From NCBI GenBank assembly GCA_030747475.1, contig JASLKO010000047.1:1-11860 (forward strand): a DNA stretch of 11,860 bases, given 5' to 3'. Source of the DNA: Candidatus Thalassarchaeaceae archaeon. Its GTDB lineage: Archaea; Thermoplasmatota; Poseidoniia; Poseidoniales; Thalassarchaeaceae. The notes beneath the pieces were generated by a model that was given only the letters and a program-made list of their open reading frames with translations, did no database searches and had not been told where the DNA came from. The position numbers and the translations under genes are program-made. Positions 1 through 7,612 of this stretch are shown here, in pieces; position 1 is the first letter of the stretch; each line of letters starts with the position of its first letter.

Positions 1-2670
1 GATGGAAGTCAAGTTGCAGCCGATATTGCAGAGGTCGAAAAGGATTGGACAACGAATGTGATGATTATCTACGTCGAATCGGATTCGACGAATATCACCA
101 ATGTTGACATCCTGACTCAAATGGATTCTTTAGAACAAACACTCAATTGGCAAAATTCCGACGATGGTGTTGATGACAACATCATCTATATCCTCAGTAT
201 TTCTTCCGTCGTGAAGGAAATCAATTCCAGTGCACCGAGAGTTGCTGATTCATTTGTTCAAAATGCTGGACAAGCATGCCCAATCGAAATATGTGCTTGG
301 TTGGCTGAAAATGCTAGCAATAATATCAACAATTTCGGAGACTTCGTCGGCGGTTACAATATCCCGGAGGATCAAACTCGAATTGACCAGATTATCGGTG
401 AATTGCCAGACAACGCACGCGATAAATTGGTCCGGGACGTTGGCAAAACAGAAAATGGCACATTGACTGATACCGAGGTTGGGTATTGGAATCGTGCAGT
501 GATTATTGTTGGCGTTGCAGAGAATGATAAAAACGGCGATGGAGAACCCGATATCCCAACCTCTGAATTGATCAAGCAGACTCAGGCTGAAATCGACAGG
601 ATTGCCAGAGACAACAATTGGAATTGTGATGAAAAGCAAAAGGATTCGAGTCACCCTGATTATTGTGATGGCAATGAACTTGGCCTCACCATGACCTTGA
701 CTGGGCCGGTGCCCATTACGAATGCCGTGACAGAATACACCTTCGCACTGTTTTGGAAGATCTTTCCCATCGGTTGTGTGGCTGTTGCCGGTGTCCTGTT
801 CCTGTTCCACTGTGATGTGTTACAAACTGGCCGTGTGAGATGGGTCCAGGGAGTCAAGGTCGTGATTATTGCAGGTTTGCCCACTCTTTGCTCTGTATTC
901 GCCACATTGGGGCTAATTGGTTGGACGGATTATGAAGTCACGATGACTGTAATTATTGTTGGCCCAATCATTCTGGCGCTTGGCGTTTCGTACGGTTTAC
1001 ACATTACGAATCGTTATGCTGAATCTAAAGGTACACCGAGGGAAAAAATGGCACTGGCTTTGCAATCGACCGGTCGGGCCGTTTTCCTGTCTGCAGTGAC
1101 AACCGTGATTGGATTCGTATCGTTGATCCTGACCCCAATGGCACCAATCAAAACCGTTGGAATATCCCTGGCAGGAGGGATCATTATCGTGTATTTGTTT
1201 ACAATGATAATGGTGCCAAATCTGACGATGCTGCTAGATTTAGAAAAACCGTCACACCCTCCTCCGAAACTGTTTGTTGTGGCGGTAAGAGCACCCATTC
1301 GTTGGAACAAAGCCGCTCTTGCAGTCTTCCTTGTCCTAATGCTATTCAGTGGATTTGTTAGTCGAGAAAACATCGTTGAAGACGTAAATTTGCTTGAAAT
1401 GGCCCCGCAGGATGAGCCAGCGGTGTCGAAAATGATTACCTATTCCGACGAATTCGAAAGTGGCCAAGTGGGCATGGTTTTGGTCGAAGCAGATATTGCT
1501 GCTGAGCCAGAATTATTGGCATCGGGTGATGGTGAATTACAAAAAGACCCATATGAAAGTTTGACCAAAATAGAAGAGTTGGCTCAATTGGCAAATGATG
1601 TTAACCAAACGACTGCTGTTTCAATTGCATTCTTGATGAAATCGATTGGTGTTTCAGTCAATGCCTCAGGATCGGATTTCTCTGGTTGGTGTGAATTGTT
1701 CCCTGATGGTTCAGTGGTTAACGAAGTCTGCAGAATTCTCTTTGCGCAGGAATATGCTGCAAATGCGACATTCTGGTTGGTTCTCGAGAGTTTGGATGAT
1801 GGTGGCCGTGGTGGTATCGAAACTCAAAGCTTCCTCATTTCGGTGTTCTATGATGGATTGACTCCCGAATTGAGGCAATTCTTCATCTCTAAGGATTTCC
1901 AACGCTCACTAATCTATATCGATATGCCATTTCTACCAGTCAAGCAAACTGAAGCTGCTGCGGCTCAAATCAATGACGCTAGCGATCTGATGAAGGATCA
2001 CGGGTTTAGGCCTAGTGCCCTGATTGGGGTTGCAGCGGTCACGATAGACGTCAACAATCTAATCGTGGGAAGCCAATGGCAATCACTCGGGTTTGCACTA
2101 TTGTTCACAGTCATCACCCTCGGGTTCGTTTTCCGAGATGCAAAATATGCGATGTTGACCACGGTGCCTGTGATTTTCACTGTCGCGATGCAATGGTATG
2201 TCATGGACATTCAATCCGTTACACTATCTCTGGTGACGGTCATGATTGGTTCAATTTTAGTTGGAGTCGGTGTTGATTTCTCGATCCACATTGCCAATCG
2301 TGTTCGAGAATTGGGGGGTACTTTAGAAGCAATTCAAGATTCTTGTGCCAGTACGGGGATGTCATTGTTTGAAGCTACAATTGTCACATCTGCTGGACTA
2401 ATGACAGCATACCTCATTCCGATCCCTGCACTGAAGCCTTTCGTGACAGTCATCATCATCCTACTTACGTTCGCTGCAATCAGTGCTCTCCTACTCTTGC
2501 CGGCCATCTATGCGACATTCGTCAAGGAAGGGTGGGGTTTGGCTGGTGGGAGCGATGCAATGCGTCGAAAGGCGGGACTTGCCGGTGGAGCAAATGCGAT
2601 TACTGCGCAGTTGGATGCTGCAGAATCCTACGATGCTGTGCTACTCGCAAGTGCTGATGACGCATGGTGA
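1..2670 (+). CDS. RND-superfamily (MMPL/COG1033-type) exporter, 5' partial
   Basis: The frame is open from base 1, so the ATG at 58 is internal and the true start lies upstream; 889 codons plus stop are visible. Residues below count from base 58. Residues 1-228 are an extracytoplasmic loop, followed by five helices (about 229-250, 268-289, 294-315, 340-362, 366-391). Helix 7 is at 417-434, a second large outer loop at 435-672, and five more helices at 674-822. This is the duplicated 12-TM RND plan with TM1 missing. Each half carries the family signature near TM4/TM10: GVSYGLHITNRY (309-320) and GVGVDFSIHIANRV (736-749). RND proteins use the proton or ion gradient to move lipids or other hydrophobic molecules; the substrate here cannot be told. 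Odd points are a Ser in place of the usual TM4 Asp, an EF-hand-like loop at 157-165, and Cys pairs in the outer loops (74/79, 190/203, 545/558) that could form disulfides. The family call is confident; the substrate is unknown. Confidence 0.9.
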   Translation, partial: DGSQVAADIAEVEKDWTTNVMIIYVESDSTNITNVDILTQMDSLEQTLNWQNSDDGVDDNIIYILSISSVVKEINSSAPRVADSFVQNAGQACPIEICAWLAENASNNINNFGDFVGGYNIPEDQTRIDQIIGELPDNARDKLVRDVGKTENGTLTDTEVGYWNRAVIIVGVAENDKNGDGEPDIPTSELIKQTQAEIDRIARDNNWNCDEKQKDSSHPDYCDGNELGLTMTLTGPVPITNAVTEYTFALFWKIFPIGCVAVAGVLFLFHCDVLQTGRVRWVQGVKVVIIAGLPTLCSVFATLGLIGWTDYEVTMTVIIVGPIILALGVSYGLHITNRYAESKGTPREKMALALQSTGRAVFLSAVTTVIGFVSLILTPMAPIKTVGISLAGGIIIVYLFTMIMVPNLTMLLDLEKPSHPPPKLFVVAVRAPIRWNKAALAVFLVLMLFSGFVSRENIVEDVNLLEMAPQDEPAVSKMITYSDEFESGQVGMVLVEADIAAEPELLASGDGELQKDPYESLTKIEELAQLANDVNQTTAVSIAFLMKSIGVSVNASGSDFSGWCELFPDGSVVNEVCRILFAQEYAANATFWLVLESLDDGGRGGIETQSFLISVFYDGLTPELRQFFISKDFQRSLIYIDMPFLPVKQTEAAAAQINDASDLMKDHGFRPSALIGVAAVTIDVNNLIVGSQWQSLGFALLFTVITLGFVFRDAKYAMLTTVPVIFTVAMQWYVMDIQSVTLSLVTVMIGSILVGVGVDFSIHIANRVRELGGTLEAIQDSCASTGMSLFEATIVTSAGLMTAYLIPIPALKPFVTVIIILLTFAAISALLLLPAIYATFVKEGWGLAGGSDAMRRKAGLAGGANAITAQLDAAESYDAVLLASADDAW
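526..552 (+). other. EF-hand/TSP3-like Ca2+-binding loop coded within the exporter
   Basis: These codons read DKNGDGEPD, with Asp/Asn at alternating positions and a central Gly, as in EF-hand-like and thrombospondin type 3 calcium loops. The loop falls in the first extracytoplasmic domain of the exporter. It resembles the motifs repeated in the large surface protein at the other end of the window. Calcium binding is inferred from the pattern alone. Confidence 0.45.
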
Positions 2671-2686
2671 AGTCTTTCAAACCGAG

Positions 2687-2706
2687 TCGAGCCCCTTAGG
2701 GCTCGA
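2687..2706 (+). promoter_or_regulatory. Perfect 8-bp hairpin covering the EVE gene start
   Basis: TCGAGCCC (2687-2694) pairs with GGGCTCGA (2699-2706) around a CTTA loop. The last base of the stem is the A of the EVE gene's ATG, and the weak Shine-Dalgarno-like AGGG (2698-2701) lies in the loop and 3' arm. No T-run follows. It could end transcription or stabilise the 3' end of the exporter mRNA, or mask the start of the next gene. Its presence is certain; its function is inferred. Confidence 0.5.
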
Positions 2707-3170
2707 TGGTTGAATACTGGTTGATGAAATCTGAGCCGCACGTATACCCCTGGGAACAACTCGTTGAGGACGGGTCGACGCACTGGGATGGTGTACGAAA
2801 TTATCAGGCGCGAAATACAATGCGAGATGATATGAAAATTGGGGATTTGGTATTGTTCTACCATTCAAATACAAAACCACCACATGTGGCAGGGATTGCT
2901 AGAGTTTGCAGAGAAGGGTATCCCGATCACACAGCACAAGATCCAAATTGCAAATATTTTGACCCAAAGGCTAGCCCCGATAATCCTCGTTGGATGATGG
3001 TGGATATCGAACCGATTGAACCCATGAAATCGATTGTTACACTGCCCGATATGAAGGCAAATCCAGCTCTGGAAGGGATGCCATTACTTGCCAAAGGAAG
3101 TCGTCTTAGTGTCCAAAATGTTCCTGCAGAGTACTTCAAAATTGTTCGAAAAATGGGGGGCCTCCAATGA
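2706..3170 (+). CDS. EVE-domain protein (THYN1/PUA-like fold)
   Basis: The product is 154 residues, the usual length of stand-alone EVE proteins. It shows the family's landmarks: YWLMKSEP (4-11), a Trp-rich stretch ending in WDGVRNYQARN (27-37), GDLVLFYHSN (46-55) and HVAGIARV (60-67). EVE domains are relatives of PUA, YTH and ASCH folds and bind modified bases in nucleic acids; human THYN1 and modification-dependent restriction enzymes are known examples. The conserved aromatic residues W28, Y33 and Y52 fit a base-binding pocket. The start at 2706 is chosen because MVEYWLMKSEP matches the normal N-terminus. The gene begins 35 bp after the exporter and ends with an ATGA overlap with the aminotransferase, which implies coupled translation. 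No restriction or methyltransferase gene is nearby, so a housekeeping RNA- or DNA-modification reader role is more likely than defence. The exact ligand is unknown. Confidence 0.9.
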   Translation: MVEYWLMKSEPHVYPWEQLVEDGSTHWDGVRNYQARNTMRDDMKIGDLVLFYHSNTKPPHVAGIARVCREGYPDHTAQDPNCKYFDPKASPDNPRWMMVDIEPIEPMKSIVTLPDMKANPALEGMPLLAKGSRLSVQNVPAEYFKIVRKMGGLQ

Positions 3171-4369
3171 CAGATATCCCGGTGTCTAAAAGGGCCGCTC
3201 AAATTGAATATGCAATTCGTGATGTTGTTGTCCCCGCAACTGAACTTGAAGCTCAAGGACACGAAATTATCAAGCTAAATATTGGCGACCCTATCGCCTA
3301 TCCAGGATTGCCGACTCCAAAACATATGATCGACGCATTCAAGGACAGTTTGGAGAGAGGTGAAACTGGTTATTCGCCATCATATGGACTGCCTGATTTA
3401 CGATCCGCAATCGCTCGTGATGAAGTTGCAAAAGGATGGGGATGTGATTCGAATGACGTCTATGTTTGCCACGGGGTTACAGAAGCGTTGCAAATTATTT
3501 TTGCAGCAACACTTGAACAGGGCTGCAAAGTTCTCGCACCAGGACCACATTACCCACCATATATGGCCTACCCACAGATGTTTGGGGCACAAACAATCGA
3601 GTATGGACTCGATTCAGATGATGGATGGCGAATTGACTTCGCTGACATCGAGAACAAAATGGATGAAAATGTGAGATTACTGGTATTGATTAACCCAAAT
3701 AATCCAACTGGTAATGTCGCAACCGAGGCGGAGATAGATCAACTGATTTCAATTGCTGAAAAGTGGCCAAATTGCATGATTATCGCTGATGAAATCTATG
3801 ATGGACTCGATTTCACAGGCCAACATGTCAGTGTCGCTTCAAGAAGTAAAACTGTCCCCGTTTTTACATTGAATGGAGTCTCCAAAGTGTACTACGCACC
3901 GGGTTGGAGAATTGGGTACATGGCTTTACACGATCCGACAAATTGTCTACATTTGGTTCGCGATGGTATTGAGAGGCTGTTGAGGTCCAGATTGTGTGCT
4001 TCAACACCCGCACAGATGGGTTATTTGGCTGGACTTGAAGACTCCCGAGATTGGATGGAAGAATATTCGGAAAAAGTCTTGGCTCGACGTGACCTTTGTC
4101 TGAAACGAATTGAGGCCATTGATGGGTTGGAAGTTCAAGCTCCAGGTGGGGCATTCTACATGTTTGTTCGAATCACTGATCCCAAGTGGTTAAATGACGA
4201 CAAGGAATTCGTATTGCAGCTGTTACACAATGAACATGTTTTAGTGGTTCACGGAAGCGGATTTTCGCTAGAAAAAGGTCAAGGTCACTTCCGATTGGTG
4301 TATTTGGCCAGCGAAGAAGTGTTGAATGATGCATTTGACAGAATTGAGCGGTTTTTACAAACAAATTGA
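3167..4369 (+). CDS. Fold-type I PLP aminotransferase, AlaA-like (probable alanine transaminase)
   Basis: The product is 400 residues, close to E. coli AlaA (about 405). Class I aminotransferase motifs are intact: GYSPSYGLPDLR (68-79), NPNNPTG (176-182) with the cofactor-contacting Asn, DEIYDGL (208-214) with D208 and Y211 for the PLP ring, SK (239-240) with K240 as the Schiff-base lysine, GWRIGY (246-251) with R248 toward the PLP phosphate, and FRLVYL (375-380) with R376 for the substrate carboxylate. The segment LRSRLCASTPAQ resembles the AlaA region MRLCANVPAQ, favouring alanine-pyruvate-glutamate transamination over aspartate. It would act in the cytoplasm in alanine synthesis or nitrogen balance. 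The start ATG lies inside the EVE gene's last codons (ATGA), and no clear Shine-Dalgarno precedes it, so translation is probably coupled to the EVE gene. Aminotransferase is near certain; alanine specificity is likely but not proven from sequence. Confidence 0.92.
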   Translation: MTDIPVSKRAAQIEYAIRDVVVPATELEAQGHEIIKLNIGDPIAYPGLPTPKHMIDAFKDSLERGETGYSPSYGLPDLRSAIARDEVAKGWGCDSNDVYVCHGVTEALQIIFAATLEQGCKVLAPGPHYPPYMAYPQMFGAQTIEYGLDSDDGWRIDFADIENKMDENVRLLVLINPNNPTGNVATEAEIDQLISIAEKWPNCMIIADEIYDGLDFTGQHVSVASRSKTVPVFTLNGVSKVYYAPGWRIGYMALHDPTNCLHLVRDGIERLLRSRLCASTPAQMGYLAGLEDSRDWMEEYSEKVLARRDLCLKRIEAIDGLEVQAPGGAFYMFVRITDPKWLNDDKEFVLQLLHNEHVLVVHGSGFSLEKGQGHFRLVYLASEEVLNDAFDRIERFLQTN

Positions 4370-4388
4370 GTCCCCTCGTGTACGCACG

Positions 4389-4411
4389 CACGCTGCGGTT
4401 CCCGCAGCGTG
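4389..4411 (+). terminator. Perfect 10-bp GC-rich hairpin after the aminotransferase gene
   Basis: CACGCTGCGG (4389-4398) pairs perfectly with CCGCAGCGTG (4402-4411) around a TTC loop. It lies 19 bp after the aminotransferase stop and 34 bp before the Shine-Dalgarno of the next gene. No T-run follows, so it is not a classical intrinsic terminator; it may stabilise or process an mRNA end, or be a leader element. A TTTTTACA stretch at 4352-4359 could serve as a weak TATA box, which would place the hairpin near the 5' end of the downstream transcript. The structure is certain; the terminator label is only one possible reading. Confidence 0.45.
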
Positions 4412-4444
4412 GAGTCGCAAGCGCTTAGAACCAGAGGCAAGGGT

Positions 4445-4451
4445 GGAGGTG
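4445..4451 (+). promoter_or_regulatory. Strong Shine-Dalgarno that sets the start of the membrane/TPR gene
   Basis: GGAGGTG is a 7-nt match to the anti-Shine-Dalgarno complement, sitting just before ATG 4454 (4 nt from GGAGG to the ATG, slightly close). It decides the start: the in-frame GTG at 4409 lies inside the 3' arm of a hairpin and would add 15 polar residues ahead of a good signal peptide. Confidence 0.6.
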
Positions 4452-4453
4452 TG

Positions 4454-7400
4454 ATGCGAGTCCTTCACCACGTTCTGCTGGGCCTTTCATTGCTCATTTG
4501 CTTGTTGCCTTTATGTGCAGCAGAAGCAAACATCGTTGATTATGGGTCGTTAGACATATCCTTGCTGGTTCCAATTTTCATCGCATCTGTGGGTACGGTC
4601 ATTCTCTGGAAGTGGATTCTACCATTGAGCCTAAGAAACCTGCAGGTGGCCTTCGAAGTTGATGATGACCTTTACGAAGTTCATCGGTTGACCAAGAAAA
4701 ATAGCCAGACAAAGGAATTGCTCGGCCTTAGAGGTGTGTCGTTTGGCGTGCTCTCATATCTGATGGCAATGGGTGGCGTGATGCTGATTGTTGCTGAATT
4801 ATTAATCGGCCCAGATACATTTTACAAACCGATTATTTTTGTCACAGCTGCCTTTGTACTGGTCCCCATTTCCATTTCACCAATCGTGACAATGTATGCT
4901 CAGATTCGGGCCATGAACAAGCACCAAATCACCCAAAAATTTAGCGCGCAGTTTGTTGGATATGTCGGGACCGCATTTGCAATGGTATTGGTGTTAATTT
5001 CGACAATGTACTATGGATGGACTACTGCGAATACAGGAGGTCAATTTGATTCTAATGTGATGATTAAATGGATTGGTTACGCATTGCTAATCTTCATGGC
5101 ACCGACAATTTTTGCCTATGGACGAATCATGGGGGCATCCTGGAATACTCTGCTGCTTTCAAAATGGAGAACTGCAAAGGGTTGGAAAACACCAATCGAT
5201 CCAGACACACCCGCTTTTGTGAAGCGATTGATTGCCCTTTTCCTAGTGATATTCCTAGTCACCATGCCAATTACGGCAATCAATGGTATCGTGACATTGG
5301 TTTACATTTACATCAATCAACCCGATCCAGAATATACATATGATTTGCTTAACTATGGTGGGATTATTGGGGATACGATTGTCAGAACTTGGGCAAGAGA
5401 AGAATGGCTTGATGCAATTGTATCGGCAAAAAGTATGGAAGAGGTGTTGGCATCTTATCTCATGCTGAATGTTGGAATCGTTGGACTTGCGTTCATTTTT
5501 GAATTGACACGGAACTTATTCCTTGGAGGTCAAACCTTTGCCGGTGTCGGTGGTGTCATTTTAGCTCAGCCCCGGGACATCCGAACTGAAACTGAAGTTC
5601 AAGGACGCATCCTTTTCTTTGGCCTAGCAGGATTTTCAGGGTATATCGTCCTCCTACTCGTTTTACAAACCTACAAAGAATTTGGCAATTTAATGCCATA
5701 TGGCAATAGCATCAGTGAGGACTTGCTATTACGTGGCACCTGGCAATTTATTGCTGCTGGTCAGACAATTTTCCTACTGACTTGGGTGCTATCCATCACA
5801 AGATTTGCACATCTCAAGCAGTTGAAGTTTGACCTTTCACCTGACGAACGGCGTGAAGGTGTGATTATGGCAGGCGGTGGCGATTGGATGCGTGACCATA
5901 TCGAGATCGCTGCTAGGGCGGATGATATAGCCGCATTACGTAATTTCCAAACCGAGCAAATAGACGGTGATAAGGCCGTTGTACGACTTGAAAAGGGACG
6001 GGCGAAAATGATCGAGTCCGCCATGCGTGGTCTTTGGCCCAGGGCCATCGAAGAAGCAAGGAAAGTACTGGCTCAGCAACGTGGTGATGACGATGAAGCA
6101 CGGATGATTATCGCTACTGGGCATATCGCTTGTCGCCGTTTTGATGCTGCTAAAGAAGCACTTCGAGGAATGGAGCAGCCAGAAGGTTACGATGAACCTG
6201 AATTGCTCGCACTCACCATGGAATGGCTAGATCCGTGGGGTGGTCGGGTTGGAAATGATGACTTGTATGATTGGGAAAACAACTCGACTGTGGACCATCT
6301 TAGGGAATTGCAAAAGCGCCTCAAATCGTGGTCCCCTGATACAACATTGGGTGATGCACATACTGACCGGCTATCGCTTCATGCACAAATTGCAAGCGCT
6401 GCTATGTTACGTGCGCAAAGACGGAGTGAAGAAGCACTGGATTTGTGCCTAGATATGGTGCGAACTCATCCAGATTCGACCCTCGCTCGAATCGCATGTT
6501 CACTATGTATGATAGATTTGGGAGAATGGTTTGATGCTCTAGATGTATTTGAAGAGGTCAATGTATCAAGCCCTGAAGATCCACGGGTGCAAGCTCTCGG
6601 TGGAATTCTTGGATTTCATGCCGACCCTGAAGAGCTGGAAGTTGCACTGGCGATTGGAACTGATGCGCAGAGGTCTGCATGGATTGATGACGCCCCAGTC
6701 AATCCTTATGCCGCATTAAGCGCCCGTAAGGGAATGGATGAAGCGCTCAATGCAAACGTCATGGTCGTCGCACATGAAGCGCTGGAGAAAGGCGTGACGC
6801 CAACATATACACCACCACTTTACATCATCCTACTCAATTGGGCTGTATTGTTGCCCGCATGGATGGTCATCGGGTGGCTTGCATGGATTGAAACAAATCA
6901 GAATTCGTTCATCGGAGTCAGTGTTACATTCGCCTTGATCTGCCTGCATTTATTCACTCGTAGGTTTAGGCGTCAACAACGAAGGGTTATCAAGCACCGT
7001 GACCAACGAGCAATGCTGTTGTATGCCAAGAAAATGAAGAGTTACAAAGTCAGCGCAGATCAAAATAAAATGCCCATTGGAAATCATCTACTACTCAAAG
7101 GATTACTTGTCACTGTTAACGGCAATATATACGACATAGGATTCCCTGGTTGGCTAGTTGTTCGACTGCCTAAAGAAAGGGAAAGACAGTTCAGAAATCG
7201 GCTCCGAAATAGAATGAGGGATTTGAAAACCGGTAAGTTGGCCCGAGCGAGCCCCCTTCCTGAACGGTGGTGGACAAAGCGTCCTAAGCCGATAGAAAAA
7301 GGGATGCGGACACTTGAGAGACTCATTGGCCCAGCAGCATATCGTGGCAGCCATAGAAGAAGCCTAGGATTGCAAGGGAAGGCATTGAAATCTGGTCAAC

Positions 7401-7603
7401 AGAAAGATCGACGATTCATCATGGACACCCTCCCTGACAAGCGCGGAATACCGACTCACAGCATGGCCAATGAGGGAGCGGCCAGAAGGCCGACTTCTCG
7501 TCCAGAACAAGTTGATAGAATACAGAAAATTTCTAGCAAAAAAAGTGCGCCAAAGCGGGGAAGAAATGCCGAGGAAGATGATGATTTCCAAGATTTTTCA
7601 TGA
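4454..7603 (+). CDS. Polytopic membrane protein with cytoplasmic TPR-like domain and basic tail
   Basis: From ATG 4454 the product is 1049 residues. An N-terminal signal-like segment (MRVLHHVLLGLSLLICLLPL, ending near CAAEA) is followed by about nine hydrophobic helices (roughly 37-56, 95-118, 126-150, 165-187, 203-225, 257-287, 334-351, 385-405, 430-450). A soluble domain at about 465-785 has helix-pair repeats of TPR type, clearest near 528-575 (AIEEARKVLAQQ, FDAAKEALRGME) and 646-720 (SEEALDLCLDMVRTHPDS, WFDALDVFEEV). Two more helices follow (787-811, 817-835), then a tail of over 200 residues very rich in Arg and Lys that ends acidic (EEDDDFQDFS). With a cleaved signal peptide, helix counting puts the TPR domain and basic tail in the cytoplasm, agreeing with the positive-inside rule. 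I do not recognise a named family. The architecture suggests a membrane scaffold that gathers cytoplasmic partners. It is followed in the same frame, 9 bp on, by the next gene. An earlier GTG at 4409 is possible but less likely. Confidence 0.8.
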   Translation: MRVLHHVLLGLSLLICLLPLCAAEANIVDYGSLDISLLVPIFIASVGTVILWKWILPLSLRNLQVAFEVDDDLYEVHRLTKKNSQTKELLGLRGVSFGVLSYLMAMGGVMLIVAELLIGPDTFYKPIIFVTAAFVLVPISISPIVTMYAQIRAMNKHQITQKFSAQFVGYVGTAFAMVLVLISTMYYGWTTANTGGQFDSNVMIKWIGYALLIFMAPTIFAYGRIMGASWNTLLLSKWRTAKGWKTPIDPDTPAFVKRLIALFLVIFLVTMPITAINGIVTLVYIYINQPDPEYTYDLLNYGGIIGDTIVRTWAREEWLDAIVSAKSMEEVLASYLMLNVGIVGLAFIFELTRNLFLGGQTFAGVGGVILAQPRDIRTETEVQGRILFFGLAGFSGYIVLLLVLQTYKEFGNLMPYGNSISEDLLLRGTWQFIAAGQTIFLLTWVLSITRFAHLKQLKFDLSPDERREGVIMAGGGDWMRDHIEIAARADDIAALRNFQTEQIDGDKAVVRLEKGRAKMIESAMRGLWPRAIEEARKVLAQQRGDDDEARMIIATGHIACRRFDAAKEALRGMEQPEGYDEPELLALTMEWLDPWGGRVGNDDLYDWENNSTVDHLRELQKRLKSWSPDTTLGDAHTDRLSLHAQIASAAMLRAQRRSEEALDLCLDMVRTHPDSTLARIACSLCMIDLGEWFDALDVFEEVNVSSPEDPRVQALGGILGFHADPEELEVALAIGTDAQRSAWIDDAPVNPYAALSARKGMDEALNANVMVVAHEALEKGVTPTYTPPLYIILLNWAVLLPAWMVIGWLAWIETNQNSFIGVSVTFALICLHLFTRRFRRQQRRVIKHRDQRAMLLYAKKMKSYKVSADQNKMPIGNHLLLKGLLVTVNGNIYDIGFPGWLVVRLPKERERQFRNRLRNRMRDLKTGKLARASPLPERWWTKRPKPIEKGMRTLERLIGPAAYRGSHRRSLGLQGKALKSGQQKDRRFIMDTLPDKRGIPTHSMANEGAARRPTSRPEQVDRIQKISSKKSAPKRGRNAEEDDDFQDFS

Positions 7604-7612
7604 GATGATAAT

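Noticed and set aside
58..60. ATG 58 as the true start of the exporter
   Set aside because: The frame is open to base 1 with in-family-looking outer-loop sequence, and the first membrane helix expected of RND proteins is missing, so the start lies outside the window.
250..810. A 186-codon antisense frame within the exporter gene
   Set aside because: It is fully covered by a clear RND exporter domain on the + strand, and its translation shows no domain or coherent pattern.
2706..3170. Reading the EVE gene as part of a defence island
   Set aside because: No restriction endonuclease, methyltransferase, toxin or phage-related gene is visible, and the protein is the short stand-alone type.
4409..4453. 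GTG 4409 as the start of the membrane/TPR protein
   Set aside because: It falls in the 3' arm of a 10-bp hairpin, adds 15 polar residues before a signal peptide, and lacks a Shine-Dalgarno, whereas ATG 4454 has GGAGGTG immediately upstream.
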